Numbered from the stretch's first letter, positions 21,401-34,011 are shown. The stretch: 64,000 bases of DNA from Byssothecium circinans (GCA_010015675.1 ML976978.1:1495683-1559682); one strand, 5' to 3'. Translations and numbers: made by a program. Notes: generated by a model not told the origin, from the letters alone.

Positions 21401-22987
21401 CAAAAAGAAAGGATGCAATGTGCAGCGAAGCGAGAGGCAAATCGTACGTTGATTGCGCTGGGTGCGTGAATCATGGCAGCGCCCATGCATGCCATGTCTG
21501 AAAGCTTGTCGAGGACGGGCCTTGGCGTCGTTCTTGACCAGGCATGACATGCAGAGGAGAGTAACGGAAATGCAATCGATGAGGTGATGCCGGCCGTAAG
21601 CGATAGGAAAAGAGCAGACGGAGACGCGGGGCGATATTGCGATGGCACAGGGAGACTTTGAGGTTGATGTACGGAGACAGAGACGCAGACGGATTCTTCG
21701 GAAGAGGGCTGTATGAATAGCAATAATTATTATTGGCGTGGAGCTCGCTCGCGTGGATCGGTGTTGAGACGGGAGGCGGGAGTCGGCAGGACGAGGCCGC
21801 TGGAGATTGGCAGTGCTGATGATGCGGTTCAGGAGTGTGACAAAGTGGTCACCTCACCGTCGGCGAGGCCCTTTTGAGGGGGCAGTGGGTCTAGCGAGGA
21901 AGAGGAACCCCCCGTGCGCTGCGGGGCTATAGTACTCGTCACGTTGTCATAAGACGGCGTTTATGTACCACTCGACGAGCTCCAGCGTAATGTCGCAGGC
22001 CAAGAGGCCTTATACCGCCTATGGAGGCAAAGGGTTGTAGCTGTAGCTGTAGCTGTGGCTATGGACTGTCTGGCAGAGACGTTGACGCTGTGCGGGAAAC
22101 GGGAGGACGACTCCCACCTGGCGACGGCGCGCTGCGTCAGATACATGTGGTGGCCGACATGGAGGACGGAGATTCCGAGGGCGGTGGCCACAGAGTCACA
22201 AACTCGTGGGTGGTTGGTTGGGGGCTGATTGGCCGGGGCGCTCGCGTGGCAGCAGCAGCGATCGCTTCCCATCCCGCATCAATCCATCACCTCCGTTTCG
22301 AGTCGTGCCAGTGCCAGTGCCAGTGCCAGTTCCCGTTCCCGTTCCTCACCCATTCCTGAGGCGCTGGGTGACGGCATTCACTCATTAGGCACGCTGGGTG
22401 AGGCATGCATGATGAGCACCGAGCACGACGCGAAAGCAGAATCACTTGCCACCCTTCCGCCTCACCTCCTCACCACCTCACCACCAGACCAGCGCTATCC
22501 ACAACAACGGACTGCATTGTCTTCTTGAGCTGCCCCGCTCAAGCAAGTTCTAGCCAGCTCCAGCCGGCACCACGGCACCAGACCCTCTCCATCCGCGACA
22601 GGCCCAGCAGTTAAGCATATCTATAGCACGGCGATTATAGCCAGGGCTGGCTGCGCCCGGTGCATCAACGCACCTCGACCCCGGCCGTTCTACGAATCGC
22701 TCGCCAGGGGTGCTCGAAGGCCCGTGTTTCAACCAGACCTTTCTTGCCAGCTCGTCCGAGAGCCTAGAGTCCCATGAGTCCCGCGACGGCGAACCCACGC
22801 TGCCTGTCAGCACTGCTCCCAGGGTCCCTCGCTCCTGCATGTAGCAATAGTATTTTGAGGAGCCACATTATTATCATTATTAAAGCATCGAGCTGCCGTT
22901 TCGCCAAAACTCCCTCCTCTCTGCAGGGAACGCCCTCATGTTTGACATGCCCGTCGCGACAGTCTCATCAACCCTGCACTCGACACA
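18494..22987. other. Long gene-poor region
   Basis: About 4.5 kb with no recognisable gene. There are many short overlapping frames (for example 19194-19460 minus, 21208-21723 minus, 22229-22528 plus) of low-complexity composition without family resemblance. Simple repeats occur: a T tract near 18706-18719, TGTAGC hexamers near 22035-22056, and TGCCAG then TTCCCG hexamers around 22307-22345. The right part probably contains a long upstream region of the Uds1-like gene. Confidence 0.5.
22307..22345 (+). repeat. Hexanucleotide simple repeats
   Basis: About four copies of TGCCAG directly followed by three copies of a CCCGTT hexamer. Confidence 0.7.
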
Positions 22988-24952
22988 GTGACGAACATCC
23001 CTCAAACGTCCGCCATGACACACATCGCCAATTGCATGCGCCCAGCCGCTGACCAGTCCAATCTTTATATATCGCAGGAAACTTCCTACCTCGACACCGT
23101 AAGTGTGATAGTACCTTCACTCACCCCAATGAATTACCATCTGCCCCGTCGCTCCAAGTCGCTAAGGAACCTCCAGGGTACCGAGGACACACTGGAGCCC
23201 CTCCCCAGCTTGCAGAAGAGCCCTTCCATTGTGAGCCTGCAGTCACAGGCCAGTGCCTCAAAGTACCAACTGTGGCCCTCCCATCAGTCCCGGAGTCCCG
23301 TCGGCATAACCCGCCTCAACTATTCAAACGACAAGCTCACTGCTCTCTCCATGGGCCGCTCGCCCACTTCATTGAGTGATACTGCCGTCCCACACGATGC
23401 CCTTCCCTTCTGGCAGCGCTCCAGCTCGCTCGCTCGGAGGCGAAAGGTCAGTGTACCTGAACTTGGCAACACCATGACTACAGTGCAAGAAGCTGCCATT
23501 GATTCACGTAAGTCGATTCCGCCACCCAGCAAATACACTGCAATACTAATCCCATATAGCTACAATCCCAGGACGACCGCCCCTGCGGAACTCTTCCACA
23601 GAACCGTTTGGCCATGAGAGATCAAGCAGTGCGCCAGGCACAAACTGGAGGAGCAATCCCTTCGGCGATGCTCTGATTTCATGTGTCACTGGACCATCAT
23701 CATCAGCTCAAACCACGCCGCTCAATTCGGCAGAACCATCAAACATCAACAAGATGGAGTCGTCCAGCTCCCTAGGAAAGCCTCTCTCGCCTATCCTTAG
23801 CCCCGGAGTTAGCCAAAAGCCGGCTTTGACAGTCGACACCAACAGTGCTCCCAAGAGCAGCGGATTGCCTCCAGAAGTCCCTCCCAAGTCTCCTGCAGCT
23901 GAGCGGAGGGGATCACCTAGCCCCCTCAAACTCAACAACAAGACAAGCAGGTCACAGCTTAGAACGCCCGCGTTATCTTCGACCGGAAACACACCCACCA
24001 GTGCGCTCGACTCGAGACGATCACCGAACATGAACTTCCCCCTCCCTACTCCGCTTTCCGCCGTATCGAACCCCTTCAATACCGGCTCTCCATTGAGCGG
24101 AGCCGAACGCCGTGGCTCACCGAGAGTAGAGAAGCGGGATCCATTCGTCACACAGGCACCATCACACAACAGGAACATGTCTGAATCGTCAGTAATGGAT
24201 CGTGGCCGACCAGTTCGGCGATCAAGCAAGAGAGAAAGAAGCCGGACATGCTCAGAGGCCAACGACCCCGACGCTCCATCACAAGACAAATGGCACCTGC
24301 CTCGTGGTATGCGTGTAGCTGATGCCTCTGTGCGCATGCCCGAAGCAGAGCAGGAGCTTCTGCACAAGCAGGCGTCTACTCAAGCCACCAAGTTTGAAGT
24401 TCTCAACAAACGAGACGTTGCCTCCCTGTCCAGAGTAAGCATCCTTCCATCTGACACAATGCCATGCATTTTGCTGACCATTTCTACCAGGAGCTGAGGG
24501 CACTTGATGAGCGTTGCGACTACCTTCGTAAAACGTACAAGTCCTTGCGTGCGGGACGGCAGAAGCTGCACGGACGTATGATTTCCTACCTAAAGCGGGG
24601 CGAGACGGTTATCTTCTCACGGGAATCTCTGCTCAAGCAAGAAGAGGCTCTTGCTGAGCTGGACTGCTCCATCGATGAATTCATTCACAAGCTTGAGCAA
24701 GCTGAGAACCGACGGCTTCGTCTGCGCCAGAAGCTCTTAGAGCACGTTGCTGCAGCTCTTATCCTCAACCCTTCGGCCCTCTCCAATCTGTCGGAGAGCA
24801 CTCCACCAAGGAGTCCTGTCAAGGCGGAGTCTCCCGCTCGCATTGAGCGCAGAGACGTCGAGTCGATCAAGATCTATGCCGACGGCCATGTTCTCAATCT
24901 CTTTTCTGACATTGAGCAAGCCATCGGGAAGATGTGCGAGCAAACCTGCTAA
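22988..24952 (+). CDS. Uds1-like (up-regulated during septation) protein
   Basis: Three exons join in phase: 22988-23507, 23560-24434, 24491-24952, about 618 residues. The first two thirds are Ser/Pro-rich and disordered with many SP sites and NPF/KSP-like patches. The conserved part follows: WHLPRGMRVADASV, then TKFEVLNKRDVASLSR across the second splice into ELRALDERCDYLRKTYKSLR and AGRQKLHGRMISYLKRGE, a coiled-coil block typical of Pezizomycotina proteins related to the Uds1 family. The C-terminus (RIERRDVESIKIYADGHVL) is also conserved. Role by family is in septation or cytoskeletal regulation, not shown here. The start is uncertain: an ATG at 23130 (MNYHLPRRSKSLRNL) fits the basic N-terminus of homologues and GTAAGT at 23099 could be an intron donor. 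Confidence 0.6.
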
Positions 24953-26546
24953 GCAGCTCATGTCCGAAACACGAAACGGCCTAGAACAACCTACACCCCC
25001 ATCATTAAACGAACGACTACGGCCTCTCTTCGGCGCATCGTCTACCTTGACCACATTCGACAAAATTATTTCCTTTGATTTCGCTTCTCCCATTGTAGCA
25101 TGTTGTAACGGCCATTTATTCACTAGGTTTGATCTTCTTCTCTCATGTCCTTGTTAACGGCTTATTTGCGCAGCTTGAAGAACTTTTTCAGTTTTCAATT
25201 TTGAATTTTCTTTCGATTCACGAGCTGCGTTCTTATATCCCTTTAACCTGTTGACTTTTGTACCATCTTGCACACGATACCCGGGTTCAAAGCCCGTTCA
25301 TTTATTAGCAGCAGCAGCAACGACGGCGGTGGCAGCGGCATATTCCGACGTTTTGTATTTATCATTCTCTCTTTTTTCCCGCTCTTTCCTGTGTTCTGGT
25401 CTATGGGAACGCCGAGCGGGCGGGCGGGAGACGGGTGCAGAGGGGATTGCCCCGGCAAAAACGACGTTTCATGTATGCACCTTGCAGAGGGCGATAACGG
25501 CAAGCACAACAGATTCGAAGAAATATCTACAAGGGCTTTCGCTTGCTAGCTGCAGGGGCTGCTTTGAATGGAAACGACTTTTCCTCATCCATCTACAATC
25601 TGACTCCGCCTCGGAAAATCGTTGCGCTGGTGCTGGGCAAATGTCAGTGTCTCCGTGATGTGTGTGTATGTGTGTTTGATGTGATGATGGATACGAGCAC
25701 GAGTCAGATCTACGAGCAAGTCAAGAACCCTGAGTTATTTGCAGCTGGCTGGTTATTAGTAGTATTAGATGGAAAGGGTCCCGCTAGAACCACGAAGCGT
25801 CCACGAGAGTTTGATGACAGGCGACTGCCGGCATTACGGACAGACTTCCCATTCCGGTGTGTATTCTGTGCACTCGGCGTAGCAGCCCAGCAGCGCCATT
25901 GTCCGTGATTGATGGGATAGAACTGGAGTATCTTGGATGCAACGGCTCGCGTGGCCCGTAGATCAAACACCACCAACACCGCCCGACGATAATTGCGAAA
26001 TCTCTTGTTGTTCCAGGAAACTGACCTCCGGGGACCGAACGGGGGCAAGGGGAGATCACTGGTCACTAAGTGAACATGGGGGGAGGTTCGTGAGTCGTGA
26101 GCTTTGGGCGTCGGATGTGTGTACCTGGCGGGATGGATCAAGAGAGTTCACTTGTGTGACGGCAAGTCTGGAGTGTGGTCAACCTCGTATGCAGAGGTTA
26201 TTTTCTCCTTGACTGATCTTTGGGCACTGAGTCTTGCATGAAGCAGTGTGATGACTCTGATGAGGGGGATTTGGACTCTGCGGTTGAAGGGATTGACGTT
26301 TCCCGAAGCTGCCAGAGATGTTTCAAACGCGTGCCTTCGATGCATGTTCCTGGCTGTGGCGTTTGGGTGCGGCTGGGGGCTGGGGCTCGTGCTTCGTCCC
26401 CCACCCGGGCTCTCGTTTCGCCGCTCCGAGTGGGGCAGGGGCCGCTGCCGCCGTTGAACCTCAGTTTTTTTTGGTCGCAAGATTGCTCTCAGTCTTCATC
26501 ATGTGAAACCCCCACCCCGCCTCTCCGCTCCGTACACACAATCACC
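24953..26546. other. Intergenic
   Basis: Contains the 3' flank of the Uds1-like gene and the promoter of the PRPP synthetase gene. Frames such as 25251-25658 and 25710-26141 are not supported. A CAG/GCGG-rich patch lies at 25308-25340. Confidence 0.5.
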
Positions 26547-27865
26547 ATGGCTACTAATAGCATCAAGCTACTCACTGGCAACAGCCATCCACAGCTCGCG
26601 CAGCTGGTCGCTGACAGGTGAGCGCATCTCCTTCGGCGGCAGTCGACCCAGGCTTCAACAACCTCAAACAAATAGCTGAATGGACGGATACTAGACTCGG
26701 AGGAGAACTGGCCAAGATCCTCGTTCTTCAATACTCGAATCAAGAGACGTCTGTGACTATTGGCGAGTCTGTGAGAGACGAAGATGGTACGTACACCCAG
26801 TGCACTATCCGTGCTGCGATGCTAGACTAACTCAACCACTAGTCTTCATCATACAATCGACGCCGCCGGGTGACATCAACGATGCCATCATGGAGCTACT
26901 TATCATGATCAATGCCTGCAAGACAGCATCCGCGCGCCGTATCACCGCCGTACTACCAAACTTTCCCTACGCGCGACAAGACAAGAAGGACAAGTCACGA
27001 GCACCCATCACCGCCAAGTTGATGGCCAATATGCTCCAGACGGCAGGTTGTAACCACATCATCACCATGGATCTGCACGCCAGCCAGATCCAGGGCTTCT
27101 TCAATGTCCCTGTGGACAACCTATACGCAGAACCCAGCACGCTCAGGTGGATACGAGAGAACCTAAATGTGAAGGAGTGTGTCATCGTTAGCCCAGACGC
27201 AGGTGGAGCAAAGAGGTACCATTCCTTATTCCCTTGTTGCGTTAGGCGTAGACAAATATGCCTACAAGTTGCCCAGAAAGCTTGCAATTACTTTGCATAG
27301 ATGCCAAGGACACCGTACTTCTTGGGGACCCTGAGGCGTACCCGGCTCGCTTCATAACCATGAAACAGGAGCTAACGGGTGAAAAGGGCTACTTCAATAG
27401 CGGACGGTCTCGACTTGGGGTTTGCCCTTATCCACAAAGAACGCGCACGGCCGAATGAGGTCTCGAGAATGACGCTAGTCGGAGACGTGAGGGGCCGTAC
27501 GGCAATCATCGTGGACGACATGGCCGACACTTGCGGCACCTTAGTCAAGGCCGCAGATGTCGTGATTCAACACGGTGCGAAAGAGGCCATTGCGATTGTC
27601 ACGCACGGCATCCTCAGCGCCAACGCTATTGACCAGATCAACAACAGCAAACTGAAAAAGATTGTCGTCACAAACACGGTCCCGCATGAAGAGAAGAAGT
27701 TACGCTGTGACCGCATTGAGACGATCGACATCAGTCCCACTGTAAGTTGCGCCGATCATGCACATTTGACAAGTCTGCTGACAATCGCTTTAGCTTGCAG
27801 AAGCATGTAGACGTACGCACAACGGCGAGAGTGTATCGTTTCTCTTCAAGCATGCCCCGGTGTAG
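26547..27865 (+). CDS. Ribose-phosphate pyrophosphokinase (PRPP synthetase)
   Basis: Makes PRPP from ribose 5-phosphate and ATP for purine, pyrimidine, His and Trp synthesis in the cytosol. Five exons join exactly in phase: 26547-26617, 26695-26786, 26843-27215, 27387-27741, 27794-27865, giving 320 residues, the normal family length. Seen motifs: N-terminal [39 protein letters not shown], the catalytic [27 protein letters not shown] before the third intron, the flexible KERARPNEV region, and the PRPP-binding loop [15 protein letters not shown]. The last exon encodes FLFKHAPV at the C-terminus. Intron 3 (171 nt) is longer than the others. Eukaryotes have several paralogues; which one this is cannot be told without alignment. 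Confidence 0.93.
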
Positions 27866-28810
27866 ATTGAAGGCTAACGCAGATCTCTCGGAACAAGTCT
27901 ATTGGTCGCAGGCAATCTGATATGTACGGCGTCTGGGAAAGGAACAATTACCATGATCTGGCGTTTTTCATCTTCTTCTCGCATTTGACACATCACGAGG
28001 GATGTGGCACGATGATGTTTTGACTAGGAATGTGATAATTTCTTCAACTCCCATGGTTCTCCCATAGTGACCAACATGAAGCAGTCCGTCCGGTCGCTGA
28101 ATGCCCGCGGAAGGTTGAGCAACTGTACCTTGCGAAGGGTCAAATGTCCAGATAACTAGCGCTGTACGCCAATTATGCCTTGCATGCGCATTGACCGCGC
28201 TACACGCGCACACCGATGATTGTTCTGGGGTTTTAGGTTTCGAGCCGGCGAAACTAAATAGCTGCTAGCAATAGCGTCGGACCTATCGATGTCGCCGGGG
28301 CGGGCACCCCCTCTCACACCATACACGGCATGGAAACAGAGTTTCGGAGGATGCGTGAATAAGGCTTTTCTACGCGTGCTCTGGGAATCTAGATGGCGAT
28401 GGACGACGGGAGAGAAGACGCCATTATTGCGTTGGACGACGGGATGGGGGCTGTTGGAGTTTGGCGGCTCGGGAGTGAAAGGTTGCCTGTGTGGTGTGGA
28501 TATACCGGACGCGATGTCTTATGGGTATGGGTATGGGGGCAAGAAGAGGCAAGATAAGCCGCGGGGACTCCGTGGGAGGGTTCGAGTTTCGGTGCTTCTC
28601 GCTTTTGGCTTCTTGCTTCTTGCTTCTTCTTTTTTCTTCTCGGGTCCTGGGATATGGATCCCCGTGGTACTGCGCTGCATGGTACAGGTAACTAACATGC
28701 AGCCCGGGAGAATTATTTCGTGCGTGCTCGGAGCGGAGGGAAGGAGAGGGGACTAGACTCTGTTTTGTATGTATGGAGGCTTGGGGGTCATTGCTTGTTT
28801 GACTTCGCGC

Positions 28811-28853
28811 TGGATGGATGGATGGATGGTGGATTGGTTAGTGGATGGATGGT
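28811..28853 (+). repeat. TGGA microsatellite
   Basis: Interrupted tandem copies of TGGA, about eight in 43 bp. Confidence 0.75.
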
Positions 28854-29232
28854 GTGGATTGCTATATTTAGATGGGGCGGATGAGGGTCTTCGCTGCGGT
28901 TTAGTTTGGTGGGTTGGGGAAGGTGTTGTTCTGTGGGTATGTGAGGTACGTATGTATGTGTGTGGTATGTGGGAGTCTCTATTTTGTGGGGATCTGGTGG
29001 TTTTTTCCTTCTTTTTGGAAGGTCTCGCGGGGACTTGTTACTTGGATGGCTGGATGGGAGTTGGAGGTTTGGCGGTGGGAGGAAGTACCGGTAGTTTGTA
29101 GAGGACATGAAAACGTTGATCATGGACATGGAAATATCATAATCACTGTGGAGATGCCAGTCTATCGATCTGCAATAGGAAAGTTTGGCTGCGATGTGCG
29201 ATGGCCAGGTAGCACTACAACCTCGTTTTCCG

Positions 29233-29385
29233 TAAAATAGGGGATAAATACCCTATTTTAGGGACGTTGAACCCCCTATTTTAGGGAAAGAACCCCTAAT
29301 TGCGCAAAAAAATCACCCTACTTTAGGGTGTTTTAGACCCTAAAATAGGGGTTAAAAGATGCAAAAAAAAGCCCCTATTTTAGGG
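29233..29385. repeat. Cluster of CCCTA-TTT-TAGGG hairpin motifs
   Basis: The 13-mer CCCTATTTTAGGG or its complement occurs at 29251-29263, 29274-29286, 29338-29350 (inverted) and 29373-29385, with a one-base variant (C for T) at 29316-29328 and partial copies at 29233-29243 and near 29293. Each unit is a 5-bp inverted repeat with a 3-nt loop. The first and last copies face each other so the whole block is bounded by inverted TAAAATAGGGG ends, like a small foldback or MITE element. The flanking sequence is unremarkable. Confidence 0.9.
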
Positions 29386-29830
29386 AAATAGCAACCATAG
29401 TGAGGCTACTGAAGTCACGTACTGTACTTCCTCGAACCAATAATGATTAGGAATGATGAAGACGCGACACAGTAGAGCATTCGGCTGCTGCACGTGTATG
29501 TAACGTTATTACATATGTGGGACTGTGACGTTCTCAACAGTTCCTCGCACACGTGGGGGGTGCGATTGACTTGCATGAAACCTCGCCTCACCTCAGCACA
29601 TCTCACCCTCTCTTTCTCCGCCTTGAGTCAAGTCACACGCGAGATAGACTTACTCTACAGTATTGTCAGTCACGTAATGCGCACAATCCCGTGCCATCTC
29701 CGGCTGTTGTCGCACCGCCGCTACTGTCCATACGGGAGCTTAGCCGACATCTCCATTCCCATCCCCATCTCCATCTTCATCTTCATCTCCAACGCAAACG
29801 CCTTACACGAGGAAGGGTCCACAGATGAAC

Positions 29831-29950
29831 GATACAAGGGAGACTCATGAACGGGCTGCCCCCCCCTCCCTGTCCCTCTCACATATACTCGTCGCTGATT
29901 GGTTGTGACAGGGAGGGGGGGGCAACCCGTACATGAGTCCCCCTTGTAGC
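29831..29950. repeat. Large inverted repeat, 43-bp arms
   Basis: Left arm 29831-29873 and right arm 29907-29950 are near-perfect reverse complements, with a C-rich/G-rich inner part and a 33-nt loop. A transcript would form a long hairpin. Part of the right arm recurs at about 30484-30515, suggesting a dispersed foldback or MITE family. Confidence 0.85.
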
Positions 29951-32515
29951 ATAGCGCAGAGTCGGCCCGGCGGGGGATGATGTACAGCACCGTATATGTA
30001 GCACAGGGCTTGGGTGCGGGACCGAGATGTAGGTTACGGGCCTTTCTTTCCCTCATAGACTGTACTTTCTGTTTGCAAAAGGACAGCTCAGAGATTTTCA
30101 GAATAAACTAGTATTTAACCGAGGCTAATTTCAACCTTTTCTACTTATCCGATTATGAGGATGATGGTCATTGGTACCGGTGGAAGCGAACCTTGGGAAA
30201 GGGCCGAGATGGCTATAGCCATGGAAAAGAAGAGAAAAAAAAAGAAGGGTCTCAGTTGTTGCGATGTGGAGATTTGCCGACGTTGCAAGGTGTGAGGGAA
30301 CCGCTGAATCAGGGCAGAAGAAGGGGAAGGGCCGACTTTTACATACTGTCGCCGCATAACGTCGAGGCGAGTCGGGCTCGGGCCGGGTCGGGCTTTGCCA
30401 CCGTGGAATAGTGGAACTTCAACGGGCCTGCCGGTAAGGAGTGAATGTCGAAAGGGAAGGGGTCCGGATATTTGGCTGGAATAGGACCGCACATGGGTCT
30501 CTCTTGTAGCATGTAGCATGGAGCAAGAAAAAGTGGGATGTCAGTAAAGCCTATAGACACTGTAAAACCTAGCACGAGGGGGATACGGCGCCTAGTACTT
30601 CGCATAGACGGCACGCTCTTACTTACCCGTCTCATGAGTGAGGTTGGGAAGCTGCGTTACATCCCACTTTTCCCTGCTACGCGAGGGCGATATCGCCACC
30701 ATATGTAGGTAACCGAACCATCTCTCCGAGATGCAGGGCTTGGGGTTTGTTGGAGATGCAAGGAAAGGACCGAAACAAAATGCTGTGGCGAGGTACTGGA
30801 AGGCTTGGGAAAGGGTCTCGGGAAAGTTTCTTTTTGGAAAAATGCTTGTGCTTGGGCTGGGGGGTTGTTGGGATTTGGGAACATGGGAGGTTTTGGGGTG
30901 TTTGGGATTTGGGGAAGCTATCGTGTGATGGTGAAGCAGGAATTGTGGGGAAGAAGAGAATTTAGCATTTCTTGAGGTAAAGTGAGCGGGGATTTGAGGG
31001 GGTAGGGGAGATGGGGAAATTTGGCGGTTGTGAAATGGAGCGTTTGTGGAACGAATGCAGATCTTAATTAACTAACGAGGACAAGAATAAGACCTTTTAT
31101 GATTCAGATGGTGGGTCTAAAATTGTAACATTCTGCTGTGTTGGCGAAGTTTTTGTTTATCTTGGATCTTTTTAGGTTCTTTTATACAGCTCAGTTTTTT
31201 GCACCTATCGCTTCGTACTTGTATTGCTAGGCTGGTTCATGGATGAACGAGTCTTCTAGTGGATAGGGTCTATTTGATTGAGGGGTCCTATTAGTTGAAC
31301 GTGCACTATCTAAAAAGCGCAATGGGAAAGACGAGAAAAAGGGAGCCTACGCGTATTCCCTGTCATAAAGGTGACCACAACAGCGAGAATGACACCGCTG
31401 GAACATACGGAAATATGAGCAGTGCTATCAGTCCCCTTTTCTATCAAGTTTGTCAACATTATAATCATTTTCTGGAGTGCGAATGCGAAATAAGCACACT
31501 AATATAGCATTCATAGTCGTTGATTGCCAGTCGGTCTTAACAGTAAGCTTTACGATAAAGGGAGTGGTTGGCAGAGCATGCAAGATCATGCAAGATCATG
31601 CTGAACTTCAAGAACCTATATGGAAGCAAGACCATCAGCAGACAAAAGGACTGACATAATCGATAGCTACAAGAAAGACATGCGTCAACGGACCTATTGC
31701 AGTTGTTTTGATTTGCGCAAAACCCTCATTGGCATCATCAATCCCAAAACTTCAACAAGCTTCCCTAAGAAGAAAATTCACCCTCCTAAATAATATGCGC
31801 AGATGTGTAACTGTAACCATGAGTCTTGCGTGTCAAGAGGATGAGAGTAGCTCGCATGGTACTAAAAGGTGGTATAGTTAGTGTGAGGGGACGAACTCTG
31901 CACATCACAAATTATCCGGCAAAACACTATAGATACATCTCGGAGATGGATATTGTGGATTAATTCACGTCGGGTACACAACCTTCTACCATTGCATATT
32001 CTTGACTGCACATTCAACGATAGCAACGATCGCGCGTATTGCCAGTACGGTTGTCGAGGAAGGGCTTGCATTCAATCCAGTTAGAGAACACGCCAGTGAC
32101 AGGCATCAAGTTAGTGCTGCTATGGATCTTCAAAGGCGGGCCATTCCACTGCCTGCGATGATGCATAGTACGTACGGCCAAATGGCTCTTCGAGGCTCAA
32201 ATGCGTGAAAGAAATAAAAGAGGGAAGAAATGGAGAAGTTTGGAAGCGGTGAAGAGGAGACGGTTAGTGTAAAGTTTGAACGGCATTTGTACCCTTCGCA
32301 CCGTTATCCTGGTCTAGAGCTCCAGCTACTGAGCCTTGGTCTCCTTCCCAGCTTAAATATATTCAAATTACAGTAGCACATGTTCTCAACAGAAGAGTCT
32401 TCCGAATCGATACCGTATCGCGCCAATTCAGCGCCTTGGATTCCTCCTATTCAGATTCTTGATATTTACTTGAAGGATAAAAGTTTACGCCTCTTGAGTC
32501 ATGGAATATGTCATC

Positions 32516-34011
32516 CTAGCCAAAGTATAGTGAAATAGATAGGTCGTGATACATCTGATAATCAAACTCGTTCGACCACTCCAACACAAACAACTTCGTC
32601 AACGCAACTACTCCCGAAGGTGTAAGTGCATCCGCACCACCTCTCCACCAATAGCACTCGTCGAGTTTAGCCAGTTCATCAATACCAACATTCACGAGCA
32701 CGATATCGGTGACCACTCTCACCAAATCCCCAGAGTTCCCAGATCCAGCTAAGATGGCACTGGCGGCCATGTCGCCCATGTTTTCACGGACAAATTGGGG
32801 ATTCCAACCACGAGCATCGAGTTTGTGCGGGTTGCTCTTGATGGTGTCTTTGAGCGTCTGGGCGAGGGCTGCTCGATACTTATCCATGACCGGCTTAGCG
32901 TACGCGACGAGAATATCTCGCATGCCGCGATGTATGCTCCAAGACAGGGACGTCCAAGGCAAGCAATCCAACGCGTGTTTGATGATGTTTTCTTCCCTCC
33001 TCGGAATCGTCATGAAAACGTCCCGTCCCTTCTCCGTGCTTGGTAGGACAACAACCGGGAAGTTGCTGTCTTTTGGGGGTGCGTACTTGGCATCTTTGTC
33101 ATAGTTCCGCGCAAAGAGGAAATCGACCTCGTATACTTTACCGCCCATCATGTTGTATAAATGCCTACTGCCATGGGCGCCTGGGAACCCTTTGGCCGCG
33201 TATTCCAGAACCAGCGTCCGGGCGCCTTGCGGCCGCAGAACCCGACTTGCAGACTTGGTCCAGATACCACGCCCGCTAGTATCTGGACGCAGCGATCGAC
33301 TCTCTGTACAAACGATAATGGATAAACGTCTGTGGCGGCTTTGTGCGAATCATGAGCGGCAAAAGACACAAACGCATCTTGTCCAATTGGCCAGGTGATG
33401 TACCATTGGCCGGAATAGGAACCGTATCCTGCGCGAAAGCCAGCAGCGTCGCTGTATTGGAAGACCGGGCGAGCATTTGTCAGGACCATAAGAGTGATAA
33501 GAGATGTGCGTGATATTTTGATGCAAGCGCTATTGCGATGACGAACAAGAGGTTTCTGGCAGAGGAAATGCCAATTGCTGGAGTTGTTTGACACCGAACG
33601 GATATCTGGGGTCGCGGTAGATGTCTTCTCGGCACTCTCAGCAAGGTTGATAGTGCGCGAGTGGGGCGGAGATGGAGCCTCTGAATGCAGAATCGACAGG
33701 AGGACAGTCCAGCCTGCGATTCCCGAGGTCGTGAGAGGCACACGGGAGACATGTATAATGTTGTTTCCACAGAAGCCCTCGTCGAGTTTTGCGGTGATGA
33801 CAGGGCCTTGGGGGGGTGGTCTGCCGATTTTCCACCATGGAAATGCTGTCTGGCGCTGGAACCAGATACCGAGATATTCAGCAGAGCGATTCGCGTGGAA
33901 CGGGTCCATTTTCTCGTTGAGAGCGCTGGCCTGGGTTATGAGGGAGCCCAGCCCAACGGTCGTAACAGCGAAGGAGAGCCATCCCGATACACTAGATGAA
34001 GTCTCTGCCAT
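32516..34011 (-). CDS. Conserved fungal protein of unknown function, frameshifted
   Basis: Two overlapping frames make one protein of about 498 residues. From 34011 it reads MAETSSSVSGWLSF and a hydrophobic segment (SFAVTTVGLGSLITQASAL), then MDPFHANRSAEYLGIWFQRQ, GPVITAKLDEGFCG, FRAGYGSYSGQWYITWPIG and HDSHKAATDVYPLSFVQRVDR, a pattern I associate with a common Pezizomycotina family of unknown role. Near 33218-33221, after FCGRKAPG, the frame shifts by one base and the expected continuation TLVLEYAAKGFPGAHGSRHL follows in the next frame, then KVYEVDFLFARNYDKDAKYAPP to the stop at 32516. No intron signals surround the shift, so it is a one-base deletion, an assembly error or a pseudogene. Start 34011 chosen because it fits the family N-terminus. 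Confidence 0.6.

Larger units (their letters stand above)
27866..32515. other. Long gene-poor, repeat-bearing region
   Basis: No gene recognised over about 4.6 kb. Open frames here are short or low-complexity. It holds a TGGA microsatellite, the hairpin-motif cluster at 29233-29385, CATCTC-type hexamers near 29748-29795, the large inverted repeat at 29831-29950, and an A-rich tract at 30230-30245. Confidence 0.5.

Noticed and set aside
21208..21723. Minus-strand 171-codon frame
   Set aside because: Low-complexity translation, no conserved motif, overlapped by other open frames in GC-rich noncoding DNA.
25270..25305. tRNA T-arm-like sequence (GGGTTCAAAGCCC)
   Set aside because: No acceptor, D or anticodon arm can be folded around it.
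29233..29385. Telomere or internal telomeric repeat
   Set aside because: TTAGGG occurs only as part of a 13-bp hairpin motif; there is no head-to-tail TTAGGG run.
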